From positions 1 through 64,000 of the forward strand of contig NZ_NVQE01000010.1 of the NCBI RefSeq assembly GCF_002591975.1: a DNA stretch of 64,000 bases, given 5' to 3'. The notes under the pieces were generated by a model. It was not told the DNA's origin, did not search any database, and saw nothing but the letters and a program-made list of their open reading frames with translations. Positions 62,642 to 64,000 of the stretch are shown one piece after another. Position 1 is the stretch's first letter. Every line of letters begins with the position of its first letter. Source of the stretch: Mycobacterium neglectum (GTDB lineage: Bacteria; Actinomycetota; Actinomycetes; Mycobacteriales; Mycobacteriaceae). Position numbers and translations under genes: made by a program.

Positions 62642-64000
62642 AGTGCAGCCCGCCCGATCGACACGACGGTTCCTGTGGTCACGCCGAGCTGCCGGTATAC
62701 CGCCGACTGGGGCGAGTTCATCGGCAGCCACACGGTGCCGTCGGGCATGTCGGTGATCAGCAGGGGCAGAGTGACCTCGCCACGTTCTGTGCGCACGGTT
62801 ACCAGATCGTCGTCCGCAGCATCGATTTCGCCCGCGGTGACCGCCGACATCCGGGTGACCGGTTGCCGGGCGGTGCCTGCGAGGTGTGGTTCGCCGTCCT
62901 GCAGGCGGCCATCGTCGAGCAGCATGCGCCAGCCGGCCAGCACCGCCTTGCCCTTGCCGGGCTGCTCGGCCTGCGACGGCGACACCGATGGCCCGCTCGA
63001 CCGTTGACCCGACCACAGTCCCAGCTGCGCCATCTCCTCACCTGCGGCAAGGGCCGTCGGCAGGTTCAGGTCGACCCCGAGCTCGTCGGCGAGGAACTGC
63101 AGGACCCGCCGATCGGGTGTGGCATTGGTCTGCAGCGCCGCCTCGAACGGGCGAATCCGGCCCTCCCAGTTCACGAATGCCCCGTCCTTCTCGACAACGG
63201 GTGCGACCGGGAAGACCACGTCCGCGCGTTCAGTGACCGCGCTCTGACGTAGCTCGAGGCTCACCACGAACGGTGCGGCGTCGATCGCCGCAAGGGCCGC
63301 GTCCGGGTCGGGGAGGTCAGCGAGTTCGACTCCGCCAACCAGCAGGGCTCCCAACTCGCCCTTGCGCGCCGCGTCGATGATGCCCGCGGTGTCGCGTCCG
63401 GGGGTGCTCGGCAGCTCACCGACATGCCATCCATTGGCTGTCTGTTCTCGGGCGGTGACATCGCTGACCGGTCGGCCGCCGGGCAGCAGACCGGGCAGTG
63501 CGCCTGCCTCCAGGGCCCCGCGCTCACCGGCCCGTCGTGGTATCCATGCCAGTCGGGCGCCGGTCGCGGCGGCCAATCTGCCTGCGGCAGAAAGCGCTCC
63601 TGGCGAGGTGGCGAGGCGCTCGCCGACCACGATGACGGCTCCGGGAAGCTTCAGCTGTGCGTCATCGGCCAGACCGTCGAGTGCGGCGGCCTCACCGCCT
63701 GGCACCGTCGCGATCAGCTGGCCGCGCATCTTGGAAAGCGAACGGGTGGCGAACGGCGCGATCGCCTTCACCTGAAGTCCGTTCTTACGGACCGCCTTGC
63801 GCAACCGCAGGAACACGATCGGCGATTCTTCTTCGGGCTCCAGCCCGGCCAGCAGCACAGCGGGCGCGTTTTCGAGGTCGGTGTAGGTCACCGTCATCGG
63901 CTGTCCTGCGATGTGCGCGGCCAGGAACTCGGCTTCCTCGGCGCTGTGGGCGCGCGCCCGGAAGTCGATGTCATTGGTGTCCAACACCATTCGGGCGAAC
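62638..64000 (-). CDS. nuoG: NADH-quinone oxidoreductase subunit G, partial (C-terminal part)
   Basis: About 454 C-terminal residues of NuoG, open at the window edge; the full protein in mycobacteria is near 800 aa. The visible part begins in the molybdopterin-type domain: [48 protein letters not shown], and the C-terminal [16 protein letters not shown]. The N-terminal Fe-S domains (75-kDa subunit) lie outside. It is the first visible gene of the nuoG-N unit; nuoA-F presumably precede it. Confidence 0.93.
   Translation of the reverse strand, partial: FARMVLDTNDIDFRARAHSAEEAEFLAAHIAGQPMTVTYTDLENAPAVLLAGLEPEEESPIVFLRLRKAVRKNGLQVKAIAPFATRSLSKMRGQLIATVPGGEAAALDGLADDAQLKLPGAVIVVGERLATSPGALSAAGRLAAATGARLAWIPRRAGERGALEAGALPGLLPGGRPVSDVTAREQTANGWHVGELPSTPGRDTAGIIDAARKGELGALLVGGVELADLPDPDAALAAIDAAPFVVSLELRQSAVTERADVVFPVAPVVEKDGAFVNWEGRIRPFEAALQTNATPDRRVLQFLADELGVDLNLPTALAAGEEMAQLGLWSGQRSSGPSVSPSQAEQPGKGKAVLAGWRMLLDDGRLQDGEPHLAGTARQPVTRMSAVTAGEIDAADDDLVTVRTERGEVTLPLLITDMPDGTVWLPMNSPQSAVYRQLGVTTGTVVSIGRAAL

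Overview
The window is chromosomal DNA of a non-tuberculous mycobacterium (Mycolicibacterium/Mycobacterium). The evidence is high-GC coding with frequent GTG starts, a glycopeptidolipid (GPL) peptide synthetase locus, a mycobactin-type acyl-AMP ligase (MbtM), an AofH/Hpx/Rv3167c-Rv3169-like block, and a mycobacterial nuo operon. Family and synteny statements come from memory of known proteins; no database search was run.

Layout. Bases 1-6500 are AT-richer and decayed. They hold a truncated TylF-type methyltransferase end, an intact gap-family membrane protein gene (minus strand), a zinc-domain SAM methyltransferase, a TylF-type O-methyltransferase, and long stretches with only broken coding remnants, including two diverged opposite-strand copies of one unidentified sequence. 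Bases 6509-24700 are the GPL core operon mbtH-mps1-mps2 with 4-nt overlaps or close spacing. Domain order is Cstart-A-T-E-C-A-T-E-C (Mps1) and A-T-E-C-A-T-Red (Mps2). Pocket residues read by eye fit Phe, Thr, Ala, Ala, i.e. the classical acyl-D-Phe-D-alloThr-D-Ala-L-alaninol core. A gap remnant follows directly, then a haemophore-like secreted protein and a GT1 glycosyltransferase.

Bases 26929-34970 are the most unusual part: a second, intact Mps2-type synthetase (Mps2b, 2551 aa). It is preceded by scars of an mbtH and of the 3' end of an mps1, so it looks like a second operon copy that lost about 10 kb. Its first adenylation domain is almost the same as that of Mps2. Its terminal A domain carries a Phe-like pocket (D-A-W-T-A-V-A-M-C) in front of an intact reductase, which predicts a D-Ala-phenylalaninol-type end. 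Its last condensation domain looks like a Mps2/Mps1 hybrid. Mps1 feeding either Mps2 or Mps2b would give two GPL cores from one starter synthetase.

Bases 35001-54789 are mostly housekeeping and accessory metabolism: htpG; mbtM; two alpha/beta hydrolases; an EEP nuclease-like protein; a quinone oxidoreductase; aofH; an F420-type LLM oxidoreductase with two tandem EthA-like monooxygenases; an AraC regulator; the Rv3169/Rv3168/Rv3167c-like trio; and a crotonase/FAD-monooxygenase/TetR group with a clear palindromic operator candidate. Bases 54794-64000 (minus strand) are nuoN to nuoG of complex I, joined by 4-8 nt overlaps except nuoL/nuoK; nuoG runs off the window.
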